Source: JAGXRK01 sp963804005 (GTDB lineage: Bacteria > Bacteroidota > Ignavibacteria > Ignavibacteriales > Ignavibacteriaceae). From it: a stretch of DNA of 64,000 nt. Below the pieces are notes generated by a model that worked only from the letters and a program-made list of their open reading frames with translations, made no database searches and was not told the origin of the DNA. A program made the position numbers and the translations under genes. The stretch is taken from NCBI GenBank assembly GCA_963804005.1, contig CAWDOP010000007.1:19498-83497 (forward strand), written 5' to 3'. Each line of letters starts with the position of its first letter. Positions within the stretch are counted from its first letter, which is position 1. Shown piece by piece: positions 36,112 to 45,618 of the stretch.

Positions 36112-36141
36112 AAAACAAAAAGGGCATCGTGGTGATGCCCT
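36112..36141 (-). terminator. Intrinsic terminator of katG
   Basis: Minus strand AGGGCATC / GATGCCCT stem (36121-36141) followed by TTTTTGTTTTT, 42 bases beyond the katG stop. Confidence 0.92.
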
Positions 36142-36182
36142 GAATAATTCTCGTATTTAGATTCCGAATCTCGCTGATGTCT

Positions 36183-38382
36183 TTACTTTAGGTCAAAGCG
36201 GTCAAGGTTCATTACTTTGTTCCAAGCAGCGATGAAGTCACGCACGAACTTTTCTTTTGCATCATCCTGTGCATAGACTTCTGCTAGTGCACGCAACTGT
36301 GAGTTTGAACCGAAAATCAGATCCACGCGAGTGCCTGTCCATTTTTGTTTACCTGTCTTGCGATCAAATCCTTCAAACATGTCGCCTGCATCAGATGTTG
36401 GTTTCCACATGGTGCCCATATCAAGCAGGTTGACAAAGAAGTCGTTTGTTAGTTTACCAACCTGATCTGTAAACACACCGTGTTTAGAACCACCAAAGTT
36501 AGCACCAAGTACACGCAAGCCACCAACGAGTATCGTCATCTCAGGAGCGCTTAAAGTTAAAAGTTGTGCTTTGTCAACAAGCATTTCTTCAGCAGAAACG
36601 GTGTAAGCTTTCTTTGAGTAATTGCGGAAACCATCTGCTTCTGGTTCGAGAACAGCAAATGATTCAACATCAGTCTGAGCTTGTGAGGCGTCCATACGTC
36701 CTGGATTAAATGGCACTTCAATCTTGTAGCCGGCATCATTAGCCGCAGCTTCAACTGCAACACATCCGCCAAGCACGATAAGATCAGCCAGAGAAACTTT
36801 TTTCCCGTCTTTCTGCGAACTGTTAAAATCTTTCTGAATGCCTTTAAGTTTTTTAAGAACATTTTCCAACTGAGCTGGTTGGTTTACTTCCCAATCTTTT
36901 TGCGGTTCTAAGCGAATACGTGCACCGTTTGCTCCTCCACGATAGTCAGATCCACGGAAAGTTGATGCAGAAGCCCACGCTGTGTAAACCAGTTCGGATA
37001 CAGATAATCCTGAAGCCAGAATCTTAGTTTTGAGTCCTGCGATATCCTTTTTATTGATAAGCTTATGATTAACTGCAGGTACTGGATCCTGCCAGATCAG
37101 ATTTTCTTTTGGAACTTCAGGTCCGAGATAACGAGCCTTTGGTCCCATATCACGGTGAGTAAGTTTAAACCAAGCTCTTGCAAATGCATCAGCGAAAGCT
37201 TTTGGATCTTTATGGAATCGACGCGAAATAGGTTCATAAATCGGATCCAAGCGCAAAGACAAATCAGCGGTTGTCATCGTAGGCGGATGTTTTTTTGATG
37301 GATCGTGAGCATCCGGAATCATATGTTCTGGCTTAACATTCTGAGCCTGCCATTGCCATGCGCCAGCAGGACTTTTAACTTTTTCCCACTCGTAGCCAAA
37401 AAGCATATCAAAATATCCCATATCCCATTTAGTTGGGTTAGGTTTCCACGCACCTTCTAATCCGCTGGTGGTTGCGTGAACACCTTTGCCTGTTCCAAAT
37501 TTATTTATCCATCCTAAACCTTGCTCTTCGATAGGTGCAGCTTCTGGTTCCGGACCAACTAACTTTGGATCACCTGCGCCGTGCATTTTACCAAATGTGT
37601 GTCCACCGGCAGTGAGTGCAACAGTCTCTTCGTCGTTCATAGCCATACGTTTAAATGTTTCCCGCACATCAAGACCTGAAGCAAGGGATCAGGATTTCCA
37701 TCAGGACCTTCAGGATTGACATAGATAAGACCCATCTGAACAGCCGCCAGAGGGTTTTCCAGCTCCCGGTCACCGGAGTACCGGCTCTTGGGTTTATCAC
37801 TTGTGGCTAGCCACTTCTTTTCAGCACCCCAATAAATATCCTCCTCGGATTGGTAGATGTCTGCGCGTCCACCACCGAAACCAAATGTTTTGAAGCCCAT
37901 TGACTCCAAAGCACAGTTGCCCGCTAAGATAAAGAGATCAGCCCAGGAAATTTTATTTCCATATTTCTGTTTGATTGGCCAGAGCAGACGTCGTGCTTTA
38001 TCAAGGTTGCCATTGTCAGGCCAACTATTAACAGGTGCAAAACGCTGGTTGCCGGTGCCGCCACCGCCTCGACCATCAGCAGTGCGGTATGTACCCGCGC
38101 TATGCCACGCCATTCGTATAAATAGACCACCGTAATGACCCCAATCAGCAGGCCACCAATCCTGCGACTCGGTCATCAGCGCATAAAGATCCTTTCTTCA
38201 GTGCTTTCAGATCAAGCTTCTTGAATTCTTTTGCATAGTTAAAGTCCGGATCCATCGGGTTGGAAGCCGGGAGCGTGCTGGTGAAGGATACCAAGGTTCA
38301 ACTGATTCGGCCACCAGTCTCGATTAGATGTGCCTCTGATGGCAGTACTACCTGTTACAGGGCATTTGCTTTCATCACTCAT
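36183..38382 (-). pseudogene. katG: Catalase-peroxidase, three frameshifts
   Basis: Full KatG span read in pieces: MSDESKCPVTGS from ATG 38382 (AAGGAG before it), then NYAKEFKKLDLKALKK, MTESQDWWPADWGHYGG, and from about 37680 RETFKRMAMNDEETV to the stop. Catalytic residues survive: Arg, Trp and His in FIRMAWHSAGTYR, Tyr in MGLIYVNPEGP and Met in KRMAMND (the cross-linked trio), and proximal His in LTAGGHTFGK. The breaks lie near 38270 (extra G in GGG), 38191 and 37682; each is fixed by one base. The protein degrades hydrogen peroxide by catalase and peroxidase action. The gene looks richer in G and C than its neighbours. Probably intact in the organism. Confidence 0.9.
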
Positions 38383-38521
38383 ATTAATTCTCCTTTTAGT
38401 AAAATGATTTAATTAATTTTAAAATTTTCTAAGATCTCTTGTTTGTTTTGTCTTAATCATTAAAATATGAATGTAACTCCAATTGCAATTGCCAAATAAA
38501 AGAACTTGAATGTAAAGTTCA

Positions 38522-38847
38522 TCAGTTAAAAAATGCGGAAATAAAATTGAAGATCCAAAGTGTAACTATGTTTGTAATTTTTGCGTTCCGAGTTAATCCA
38601 GTTTTGTTTTGATAGTTTTTCGATATAACCACCAAGAAATTTATGGTTTTTCAAGCCATTCATTTGCTTTTGGAGAACTTTTCTAAAACAACACATTGAA
38701 GCTAAAATCAAAAAAATTGTAGTAGGAAGCAGAGGAAGAAAAATTCCAAGCACGCCAATTCCTACAAGCAGGAAGCCTGAAATTAAATATGCAAATCTAT
38801 AAACTGCGGAGAGTTTTGTTGTAGTTATGTTCTGATTTAGAAGCCAT
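38522..38847 (-). pseudogene. YbaN/DUF454 family inner membrane protein, heavily frameshifted
   Basis: About 108 residues if four breaks are corrected. Pieces: MASKSEHNYNKTLRS; YRFAYLISGFLLVGIGVLGI; FLPLLPTTIFLILASMCCFRK; SSPKANEWLEK; HKFLGGYIEKLSK; KTGLTRNAKITNIVTLWIF to the stop at 38522. The GVLGIFLPLLPTT core and the ending are clearly DUF454, a small two- to three-helix membrane family of unknown function. Since each piece is well conserved, the breaks look like base errors rather than decay. It is divergent from the next plus-strand gene. Confidence 0.75.
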
Positions 38848-38895
38848 AGAAATTCTAATCAGTTCTAAATAAATGTTTGTGATTTAATAAACAAA

Positions 38896-39090
38896 ATGAG
38901 GAATTTTATATTATATGTCAAATTGATAATTCTACTTCCTTATCTTGCAAAGCAATATATTAAGGACAGGAAAAAACTTAATCAGATAAAAGAGTTTAAT
39001 AATCCTGTTTCCAAAAGAGATGTCGGATTGGTTTACCGTAAAACTTTTGTTAAGAAACATTTATTAAAAGTTCTTAAAACGAAATACTAA
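38896..39090 (+). CDS. Small hypothetical protein
   Basis: A 64-residue basic protein with one hydrophobic helix at the N-terminus (FILYVKLIILLPYLAKQY) and a lysine-rich tail. No family recognised. The ATG at 38896 has no strong ribosome site. It may be real, or a remnant; it lies between DUF454 and the thioesterase gene. Confidence 0.35.
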   Translation: MRNFILYVKLIILLPYLAKQYIKDRKKLNQIKEFNNPVSKRDVGLVYRKTFVKKHLLKVLKTKY

Positions 39091-39139
39091 ATGCAATTCC
39101 AAAAGAATTAGAAGAAAACAAAGAAGGATTGATAATATA

Positions 39140-39544
39140 TTGAAAACATTCACAGTAAAAAGAAGAATCAATTTTTTTGATTGCGATCCTGCCGGAATAA
39201 TTTTTTATTCCAGGGTTTTTGATTTTGCACACAGCGCTTATGAGCAGCTGATTCAGTCAATTGACAAAGAGAAAGATTACTGGAATAATGACAAATATGT
39301 AGTCCCAATAATCAGAAGCGAATCAAATTATCTTAAACCTATGAAGTATGAAGATGAGATATTTATAAAGGTTAGAGTTAGTGAACTGAGATCTTCATCT
39401 TTTGAATTAAGTTATAATATGGAAAATGAATCCGATAAGCTTTTATGTAGTGTTAAAACGGTTCACGTTTTTGTTGATAGGAAAAGTTGGGAGAAGATGG
39501 AGATACCCAATCATATTAGAGAAGGATTGGAAAGATTGATTTAA
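39140..39544 (+). CDS. menI: Hotdog-fold thioesterase, probable 1,4-dihydroxy-2-naphthoyl-CoA hydrolase
   Basis: A 134-residue 4-hydroxybenzoyl-CoA thioesterase family protein. The active-site segment NFFDCDPAGIIFYSRVFDFAHSAYEQLI with the DPAGIIFY motif is like DHNA-CoA hydrolases. Position next to the menaquinone cluster (genes menE to menF on the opposite strand) favours that role: release of 1,4-dihydroxy-2-naphthoate from its CoA ester. Start is TTG at 39140 (AAGAAGGA upstream). Family call is firm; the exact substrate is inferred from context. Confidence 0.78.
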   Translation: MKTFTVKRRINFFDCDPAGIIFYSRVFDFAHSAYEQLIQSIDKEKDYWNNDKYVVPIIRSESNYLKPMKYEDEIFIKVRVSELRSSSFELSYNMENESDKLLCSVKTVHVFVDRKSWEKMEIPNHIREGLERLI

Positions 39545-39645
39545 GAAAAGCTGCGAATCAGACGAATTATTCTGAGATATTTTGATGAAAAATCAAGTAG
39601 TAAATGGCAGAAATTTTCTTTAATAATTTTTATTAGCCACTTACA

Positions 39646-41104
39646 TTATCCAGAATATTTCATCTTCAATTTTCCTCTCTCAACTTTTCCCAAAGAAGTT
39701 TTTGGTAATGAATCCTCAATAAAAAATTGTTTTGGAATTTTATACGGAGCAAGTTCTTTCTTTAATAGTAATATTAAATCACTAATATCAACTTCAGTCG
39801 AAGTAACGATGACTGCACAAACTATTTCTCCCCATTCAACATCATTTATTGGAAAAACTACCGTTTCAGTAATGCCCGGATATTTTAATATAACTTGTTC
39901 AACTTCAAATGGATTTACATTTTCTCCACCGCTTACAATCATATCATTTTTTCTTCCGGTTATGTAGTAAAATCCATCTTCATCATAATATCCAATATCA
40001 CCGGTGAAGTAAGAATTCTTTTGTAATCTTTCATTTGTTGCTGTTTCATTATTCAGATATTTTGTGAACAGTGAATCACTCTGAACAACAATATCAGCCT
40101 GAACGTTTGAAGGACATTCATTACCATTTTGATGAATAATTTTTATTGTAGTATTACTAACTGGTTTACCAATTGAATCACTTTTTAATTCAATGTCATT
40201 TTCATTTAGTGCCGTGATAAAAGAAGCTGTTTCAGAAGATCCGTAAACTTTAACAGGATACCATCCTGTCTTTTTAGCTTCAACTAGTAATTCTTTAGCA
40301 ACAAATCCACCACCGATGAGTGAAGCATTTTAACTCAGTATTTGGTTTGAATCCAGCTTCCATCATTCTTTTCAATTGTGTTGATACAAACGAAGCAAGT
40401 GTTGGTTTTAGTTCTGATATTACTTCAATTAAATCATTTGTTTTCAATGATTCGGGAATGATAATGCTTGCACCATAATATAGAGCACGACAAACAATTT
40501 GAAAACCACCAATGTGATAAAAGGGAAGACTTGCCAACCATCTGTCATTTTCAGAATGATTAAGAACTTCATTTCCAATTACAACACTGCTTAGTAAAGA
40601 ATGAAAAGTATGGACAACTCCTTTTGGTTCGTCTGTTACACCGGATGTGAAAACAACGACAGCTTCATCAGTTACAGTCAAATCGAAATCAGTAAACAGT
40701 TGAAGAGTTATGTCGTTATTGTTCTTCTCGTTCTCTAAAAAAATAATTTCAACCGTTTCAACGGCTTTAATTTTTTGATATAAAGTTTTATTAGTTATAA
40801 TATGTTTTATTTCTGCAAAAGAAATAAGTTTCAACAACTCCTCATCAGTTGCTAAAAGATTTAATGGAACAGGAATCGCACCAAGTTTCCACAATGCAAT
40901 TACCGCAACAATAAACTCAGGAGAGTTATCTGAATAGATTCCTACATATTCTCCTTTAAAAATTTTGTCTGATAGTGTTTCAGCATAAGAAGACGACAAC
41001 TTATTAAGTTCATCATAAGTGATTATTGAATCCTTTGTTATTACAGCAGGATTATTGTTCTGGTGTGATTTTAGATTTAGCAAATATTCCAATTTAAATT
41101 TCAT
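39646..41104 (-). pseudogene. menE: o-Succinylbenzoate-CoA ligase, one frameshift
   Basis: AMP-forming acyl-CoA synthetase of about 485 residues. From ATG 41104: MKFKLEYLLNLKSHQNNNPAVIT, AVVVFTSGVTDEPKGVVHTF (AMP-binding motif with Val in place of the usual Thr-rich part). The frame breaks at about 40330 after NTELK; the next frame reads ASLIGGGFVAKELLVEAKKTG and YGSSETASFI, then GDIGYYDEDGFYYITGRKNDMIVSGGENVNP and PYKIPKQFFIEDSLPKTSLGKVERGKL to the stop. One extra A in the run AAAA would explain it. It activates o-succinylbenzoate for ring closure by MenB. Last gene of the men cluster. Confidence 0.9.
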
Positions 41105-41161
41105 CTTTGCTTAAAACTATTTTGTCATTCCTCATAATATCAATTGTTATTTTAAACATTC

Positions 41162-42058
41162 TCATAACAATATTCCGATTGAGAATAGTAATCCGTATAT
41201 AGCAGAAAATTTTGCTGTCAGCTCAAGCGTTTTGTTTAATTCTGATCCTTTATACTCAGATAACATTTTAATAAGTGTTACTGCTATTGGTAAAGAAATG
41301 TAAGGAAGGAAAATCCAGTAAGAAAAATTATAAAATGAGAAAAGAAGTAGTGGAACAATAAATGAAATTATTAAAAGCACTATGAATTCTATCTTAGAAA
41401 AGGTATTTCCAAAAATTACAGCAAGAGTTTTTTTACCTGTACTTCTATCCTCTTCAATATCACGAAAATTGTTTACGACGAGAATATTAGTTATCAATGC
41501 TCCAACAGGAAGTGAAATTAAAAATGATAACAGCGTGAATTCCTCGTGATGAAGATAATAAGTTCCCATTGTTCCGACTATACCGAAAAAGATAAAAACA
41601 AAAACATCACCTAGACCATTATAAGCCAGCGGGAAAGGACCGGCAGTGTATGCTAATCCTGCCAATATTGATATAACTCCGATTAGAAGAATTACCCATC
41701 CTGCAGCATAAACAAGATAAAGACCTAACAAGAATGTAATTAAGAAGACAAGAAAAATTCCTAACTTCATTTCATTAACAGAAATCAATCCTGATGAAAG
41801 AACACGAAGCGGACCTTTCCTTTTTTCGTTATCAGCACCTTTCAGGTAATCATAAAGATCATTTGTGTAATTGGTTCCAACCTGAATGAGAATAGAACAT
41901 AATAAAGCAATTAAAGAATACAGCGGAAAAAACTTTTCTGAATAAATTGCGAGGGATGAACCAACCATAACCGGAACCACTGCAGCGAGCAGAGTTTTAT
42001 GTCTTGCTGCAAGAAACCAGGCTTGGGTTTTTGAAATATTTACTTTTGTATTATTCAA
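41162..42058 (-). CDS. menA: 1,4-Dihydroxy-2-naphthoate polyprenyltransferase
   Basis: A 298-residue UbiA-family membrane enzyme with about eight or nine helices. First prenyl diphosphate motif NDLYDYLKGADNEKRKGPLR, second NNFRDIEEDRSTGKKTLAV. It attaches the polyprenyl chain to dihydroxynaphthoate with loss of CO2, making demethylmenaquinone in the inner membrane. Start TTG at 42058. Lies between menB and menE; the ubiE-type methylase is not in the window. Confidence 0.95.
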   Translation of the reverse strand: MNNTKVNISKTQAWFLAARHKTLLAAVVPVMVGSSLAIYSEKFFPLYSLIALLCSILIQVGTNYTNDLYDYLKGADNEKRKGPLRVLSSGLISVNEMKLGIFLVFLITFLLGLYLVYAAGWVILLIGVISILAGLAYTAGPFPLAYNGLGDVFVFIFFGIVGTMGTYYLHHEEFTLLSFLISLPVGALITNILVVNNFRDIEEDRSTGKKTLAVIFGNTFSKIEFIVLLIISFIVPLLLFSFYNFSYWIFLPYISLPIAVTLIKMLSEYKGSELNKTLELTAKFSAIYGLLFSIGILL

Positions 42059-42131
42059 TGTAGGTCACAGAATATTTTATATATTATATAACGTCACCCT
42101 GTTTCCCTCTCCTTACTAAGGTAGATGGAGA

Positions 42132-42974
42132 CTAAGGTAACTTAGGAAATTTTTTGAAATCCGGTTTACGTTTTTTCAGATAAGCATTTTTACCCTCTTG
42201 AGCTTCCTCACTCATATAGTAAAGAAGAGTAGCGTTACCGGCTAACTCCTGAATTCCTTGCTGTCCATCCAGTTCTGCATTGAATGCAGATTTTAACACA
42301 CGTAAAGCCATTGGACTGTGCTGAAGCATTTGCCTTGCCCATTCAACACCTTCTGTCTCAAGCTGATCAACAGGAACGACTTTGTTAACCAATCCCATTG
42401 CTTCGGCTTCCTGTGCATTGTATTGTTTGCAGAGATACCATATCTCACGTGCTTTTTTCTGTCCGACAATTCTTGCAAGATAGCTTGAACCGAAGCCACC
42501 ATCAAAGCTGCCAACCTTTGGACCGGTTTGTCCGAATATGGCATTATCTGCAGCTATGGTTAGATCGCAAATAACATGAAGAACATGTCCACCGCCAATT
42601 GCATAACCCGCAACTAATGCAACAACAGGTTTTGGAATGCTTCTAATAATTTTCTGAAGATCTAAAACATTTAATCTTGGAACGCCGTCATCTTTTCCAA
42701 CATAACCTTTATCGCCGCGAATTCTTTGATCGCCGCCGGAACAGAATGCATACTTTCCATCTTTGGCAGGACCTTTACCGGTTAATAAAATAACACCAAT
42801 TTCCTGATCTTCACGTGCATCTATAAAAGCCTCAATCATTTCTTTAACCGTTTCAGGACGAAATGCATTGCGTACTTCCGGACGATTGATTGTTACCTTG
42901 GCAATCCCTTCACCATCAAGTTTTTCGTAAATGATGTCTTTATACTCTTTTACTTTTATCCATTGGAAAGACAT
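42132..42974 (-). CDS. menB: 1,4-Dihydroxy-2-naphthoyl-CoA synthase
   Basis: A 280-residue crotonase-fold enzyme closing the second ring of menaquinone. Signatures: FCSGGDQRIRGDKGYVGKDD, GYAIGGGHVLHVICDLTIAADNAIFGQTGPKVGSFDGGFGSSYLARIVG and KKAREIWYLCKQYNAQEAEAMGLVN, all typical of MenB. The ATG at 42974 gives the family N-terminus (MSFQWIKVKEYKDIIYEK). About 50 bases after menH. Confidence 0.97.
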   Translation of the reverse strand: MSFQWIKVKEYKDIIYEKLDGEGIAKVTINRPEVRNAFRPETVKEMIEAFIDAREDQEIGVILLTGKGPAKDGKYAFCSGGDQRIRGDKGYVGKDDGVPRLNVLDLQKIIRSIPKPVVALVAGYAIGGGHVLHVICDLTIAADNAIFGQTGPKVGSFDGGFGSSYLARIVGQKKAREIWYLCKQYNAQEAEAMGLVNKVVPVDQLETEGVEWARQMLQHSPMALRVLKSAFNAELDGQQGIQELAGNATLLYYMSEEAQEGKNAYLKKRKPDFKKFPKLP

Positions 42975-43022
42975 AATTATTCCTGTTTTTATGTGATCAA
43001 AAATATAGAAAACTGAAGAAAG

Positions 43023-43844
43023 TTAGAACGGATTAATAAAACTATAAACAATATCAGCATATTTTTTAGTTTCTTCGAGGTGAACATTATGTCCGGAATT
43101 TTTAATAATTGAGAGTTTTGAGTCGGGTATCAATCTTTTCATATGGGAATTTATATCAACAAATTTTTTATCTAATTCACCGCAGATAAGTTGGACAGGC
43201 ATTCGGATTTCGGAAAGTCTATCAAACAAAGGTTTCATAACTCCTGTTCCAAATCCAAGTAAGGAATTCGCCAAACCGACTCTATTACATTCTAATTTTC
43301 GATTTCTTATTTCTTTTAAAACTTTTTCAGAAAGATTTCTTTGAGTTTGAAATATTTCTTTGTTCATCCAATCATCCACAAAATTTTCAATCGGATTTGA
43401 TAAAATATATTCTGCCAGATTTCTGTCAGTTCTTTCCCTTTCAAACTTTAGGGCAGAATTATTTATTCCCGCTGAAGCACTTTCGAGAATTAATCCTTCC
43501 AGATCATATGGTAAACTTAAAGAGTAGTTTAACGCGGCTCTTCCCCCCATCGAATAACCAAGGAGGAAAATTTTTTTGCCCGTTACATGCTCTTTAACTT
43601 TTTTTATTTGCCGGACAATTGATTCAGTTGTATAGTAATTCAGATTTGTGGGTGAATCGCTTTTTCCGTGTCCGATTAAATCAATTCCAACAAGATTAAA
43701 ATTTACCGGAAAATACTTTTCAAATGTAAGCCAGTCATAGAGCGAGCCGGTAAATCCGTGAAGAAGAAACAGGTAAGAATTATTTTTTATTTCGGGGCGA
43801 AGAAATTCATAATTTATTCTTATCGACTCAAATTTAATAAACAT
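43023..43844 (-). CDS. menH: 2-Succinyl-6-hydroxy-2,4-cyclohexadiene-1-carboxylate synthase
   Basis: A 273-residue alpha/beta hydrolase. FLLHGFTGSLYDWLTFE is the oxyanion region, LLGYSMGGRAALNYSLSLP holds the nucleophile Ser, and GHNVHLEE at the end carries the catalytic His. It removes pyruvate from the MenD product. The start overlaps the menD stop by 11 bases, so it is translationally coupled, which supports the MenH call over a general hydrolase. Confidence 0.92.
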   Translation of the reverse strand: MFIKFESIRINYEFLRPEIKNNSYLFLLHGFTGSLYDWLTFEKYFPVNFNLVGIDLIGHGKSDSPTNLNYYTTESIVRQIKKVKEHVTGKKIFLLGYSMGGRAALNYSLSLPYDLEGLILESASAGINNSALKFERERTDRNLAEYILSNPIENFVDDWMNKEIFQTQRNLSEKVLKEIRNRKLECNRVGLANSLLGFGTGVMKPLFDRLSEIRMPVQLICGELDKKFVDINSHMKRLIPDSKLSIIKNSGHNVHLEETKKYADIVYSFINPF

Positions 43845-45618
43845 TTTCAGAACCTTTTAACCATTCATCGACTTCTTCAACCAAATTATGCCAATAATCT
43901 TTTCTTTTCTTAAGTGATTCTTGGGCATTTGTTTTAATTTCAATTACTAAAGGGATATCTGAGAGTCTGTTAAGTGAAAGATTCAACTGAGTTGAAGTTT
44001 TAACGGCTTTATAATCAATATCCATCGCTCTTACAATTTTTTCAAAATTCAATTGTGTTGGAGTGAGAAAGTATTTCTTGAACTCATTTTTCTGCTCAAC
44101 GATTGGAAGGAAATTGAATAATCCTCCGCCATCATTATTGATTAAAATTACAGTGAGATTAATATTTTTTGTTTTAGCGATATGTAAAGCTGTTAAATCG
44201 TAATAAAAAGCCAGATCACCGGTTAAAAGAAAGGTGCGTTCTTTTGTCGCTTCAGCAATTCCTAAAGCTGTTGAAATAATTCCGTCGATACCACTTGCTC
44301 CCCGATTTTGATGAATAGTAAAATTCTTATTTGTTTTTTGTAAAAAGAAATCCAGATCACGTATTGGTGTGCTGTTTGAAACAAATAAAACTGATTTTTC
44401 AGGAATGTTTCTTGAAAGATGAGAGATGATGTTAGTTTCATCAATCAAATGGGAGTTATTAATATATTCAACTTTGAGCCACTCACAAAGATCATCAAGC
44501 TTAAGTAAAATATTTACCCAATTAGAAATTTTCTTTTTCCCTGAAGTTCCAATATTTTTTATCAGTTTATCTGTAAATGTGCAAACATCTGCTTTAATTA
44601 CTTTAGTGGCACTACGCGAGGGATCAAAACAATCACCGAATTCATTAATTATAAATCTTGTAGTATCGATTTTTGAAAGATAATTTTCCAACGCTGCAGA
44701 AGTCGGAGTTCTTCCAAATTGTAAAATCAAATCCGGCTGAACCTTTTTTACAAATTCATTCGACCGCAGAAAAGCATCATAGTTTGTAATGATTAAATCA
44801 TTTTCTTTAACTCCAGTTCGGAAATTTGAAGTACCATCGGCAAGGATTGGAAATCCTGTTAAGCCGGATAATAATTTAATTTTATTTTTGAGCAGCTTAT
44901 TAAAATTTGCGGGACCAACTATAATTAAACCGTTAGAAGACAGTCTGATTGCATCATAAACTTCGTTTAACTCTTGTCCCTTAAATAAAATTTTAGAGCA
45001 ATGAAACAATTGAGCAGCAGAAATCTCATCAATCTCACTCAGCTTTGATTCAGTTAGTTCGTCCTCAGGTAAATGAGGTTCAAGCGGTTTTTCAAAAGGA
45101 AAATTTATGTGAACCGGTCCACGATCGGCAATCAATGCAATCTGGAATGCTTCAGTTGTTTTCTTTAAAAATTTCTCAATTGATTTCTTACTTAGATTGG
45201 GTAATCCTGCATCATAAAAAAATCTTATATGATTTTTATAAAGATTATCCTGAATTATAGTCTGATTTGCTCCAGTATTTCTTAAATATTCAGGGCGATC
45301 AGCTGTGCAAACTATAAGTGGAACACGATTTTGATACGCTTCTACAATTGCCGGGTAAAGTTCAACAGCCGCTGTTCCCGATGTTGTTACTATTGCCACC
45401 GGAAGACAGGTTTGTTTTGCTAAACCTAAAGCAAAGAAACCGGATTGTCTTTCATCAACAAATACATGTTTTTTTATTTTTTTATTATTAGCAAAGGCTA
45501 AAGTCAGTGGTGTGCTTCTGGAACCGGGAGAAATACAAACATGCTTTAGTCCTGATTCTGCAAGCTGATTAACTAACTTTTCAGCCCAGATAAAATTTTT
45601 GTTAACTTTTATTTTCAT
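43834..45618 (-). CDS. menD: 2-Succinyl-5-enolpyruvyl-6-hydroxy-3-cyclohexene-1-carboxylate synthase
   Basis: A 594-residue thiamine diphosphate enzyme adding a succinyl semialdehyde unit from 2-oxoglutarate to isochorismate. N-terminal CISPGSRSTPLTLAF, VDERQSGFFALGLAKQT, TTSGTAAVELYPAIVEAYQN; C-terminal cofactor site LLTGDLAFYYDLTALHIAKT ... NNDGGGLFNFLP. Complete, with overlap to menF (17 bases) and menH (11 bases). Confidence 0.96.
   Translation of the reverse strand: MKIKVNKNFIWAEKLVNQLAESGLKHVCISPGSRSTPLTLAFANNKKIKKHVFVDERQSGFFALGLAKQTCLPVAIVTTSGTAAVELYPAIVEAYQNRVPLIVCTADRPEYLRNTGANQTIIQDNLYKNHIRFFYDAGLPNLSKKSIEKFLKKTTEAFQIALIADRGPVHINFPFEKPLEPHLPEDELTESKLSEIDEISAAQLFHCSKILFKGQELNEVYDAIRLSSNGLIIVGPANFNKLLKNKIKLLSGLTGFPILADGTSNFRTGVKENDLIITNYDAFLRSNEFVKKVQPDLILQFGRTPTSAALENYLSKIDTTRFIINEFGDCFDPSRSATKVIKADVCTFTDKLIKNIGTSGKKKISNWVNILLKLDDLCEWLKVEYINNSHLIDETNIISHLSRNIPEKSVLFVSNSTPIRDLDFFLQKTNKNFTIHQNRGASGIDGIISTALGIAEATKERTFLLTGDLAFYYDLTALHIAKTKNINLTVILINNDGGGLFNFLPIVEQKNEFKKYFLTPTQLNFEKIVRAMDIDYKAVKTSTQLNLSLNRLSDIPLVIEIKTNAQESLKKRKDYWHNLVEEVDEWLKGSENVY

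Noticed and set aside
42075..42125. Possible terminator before menB's downstream gap
   Set aside because: The CCTCTCCTTACTAAGG-like inverted pieces are short and imperfect, and no T-run follows.
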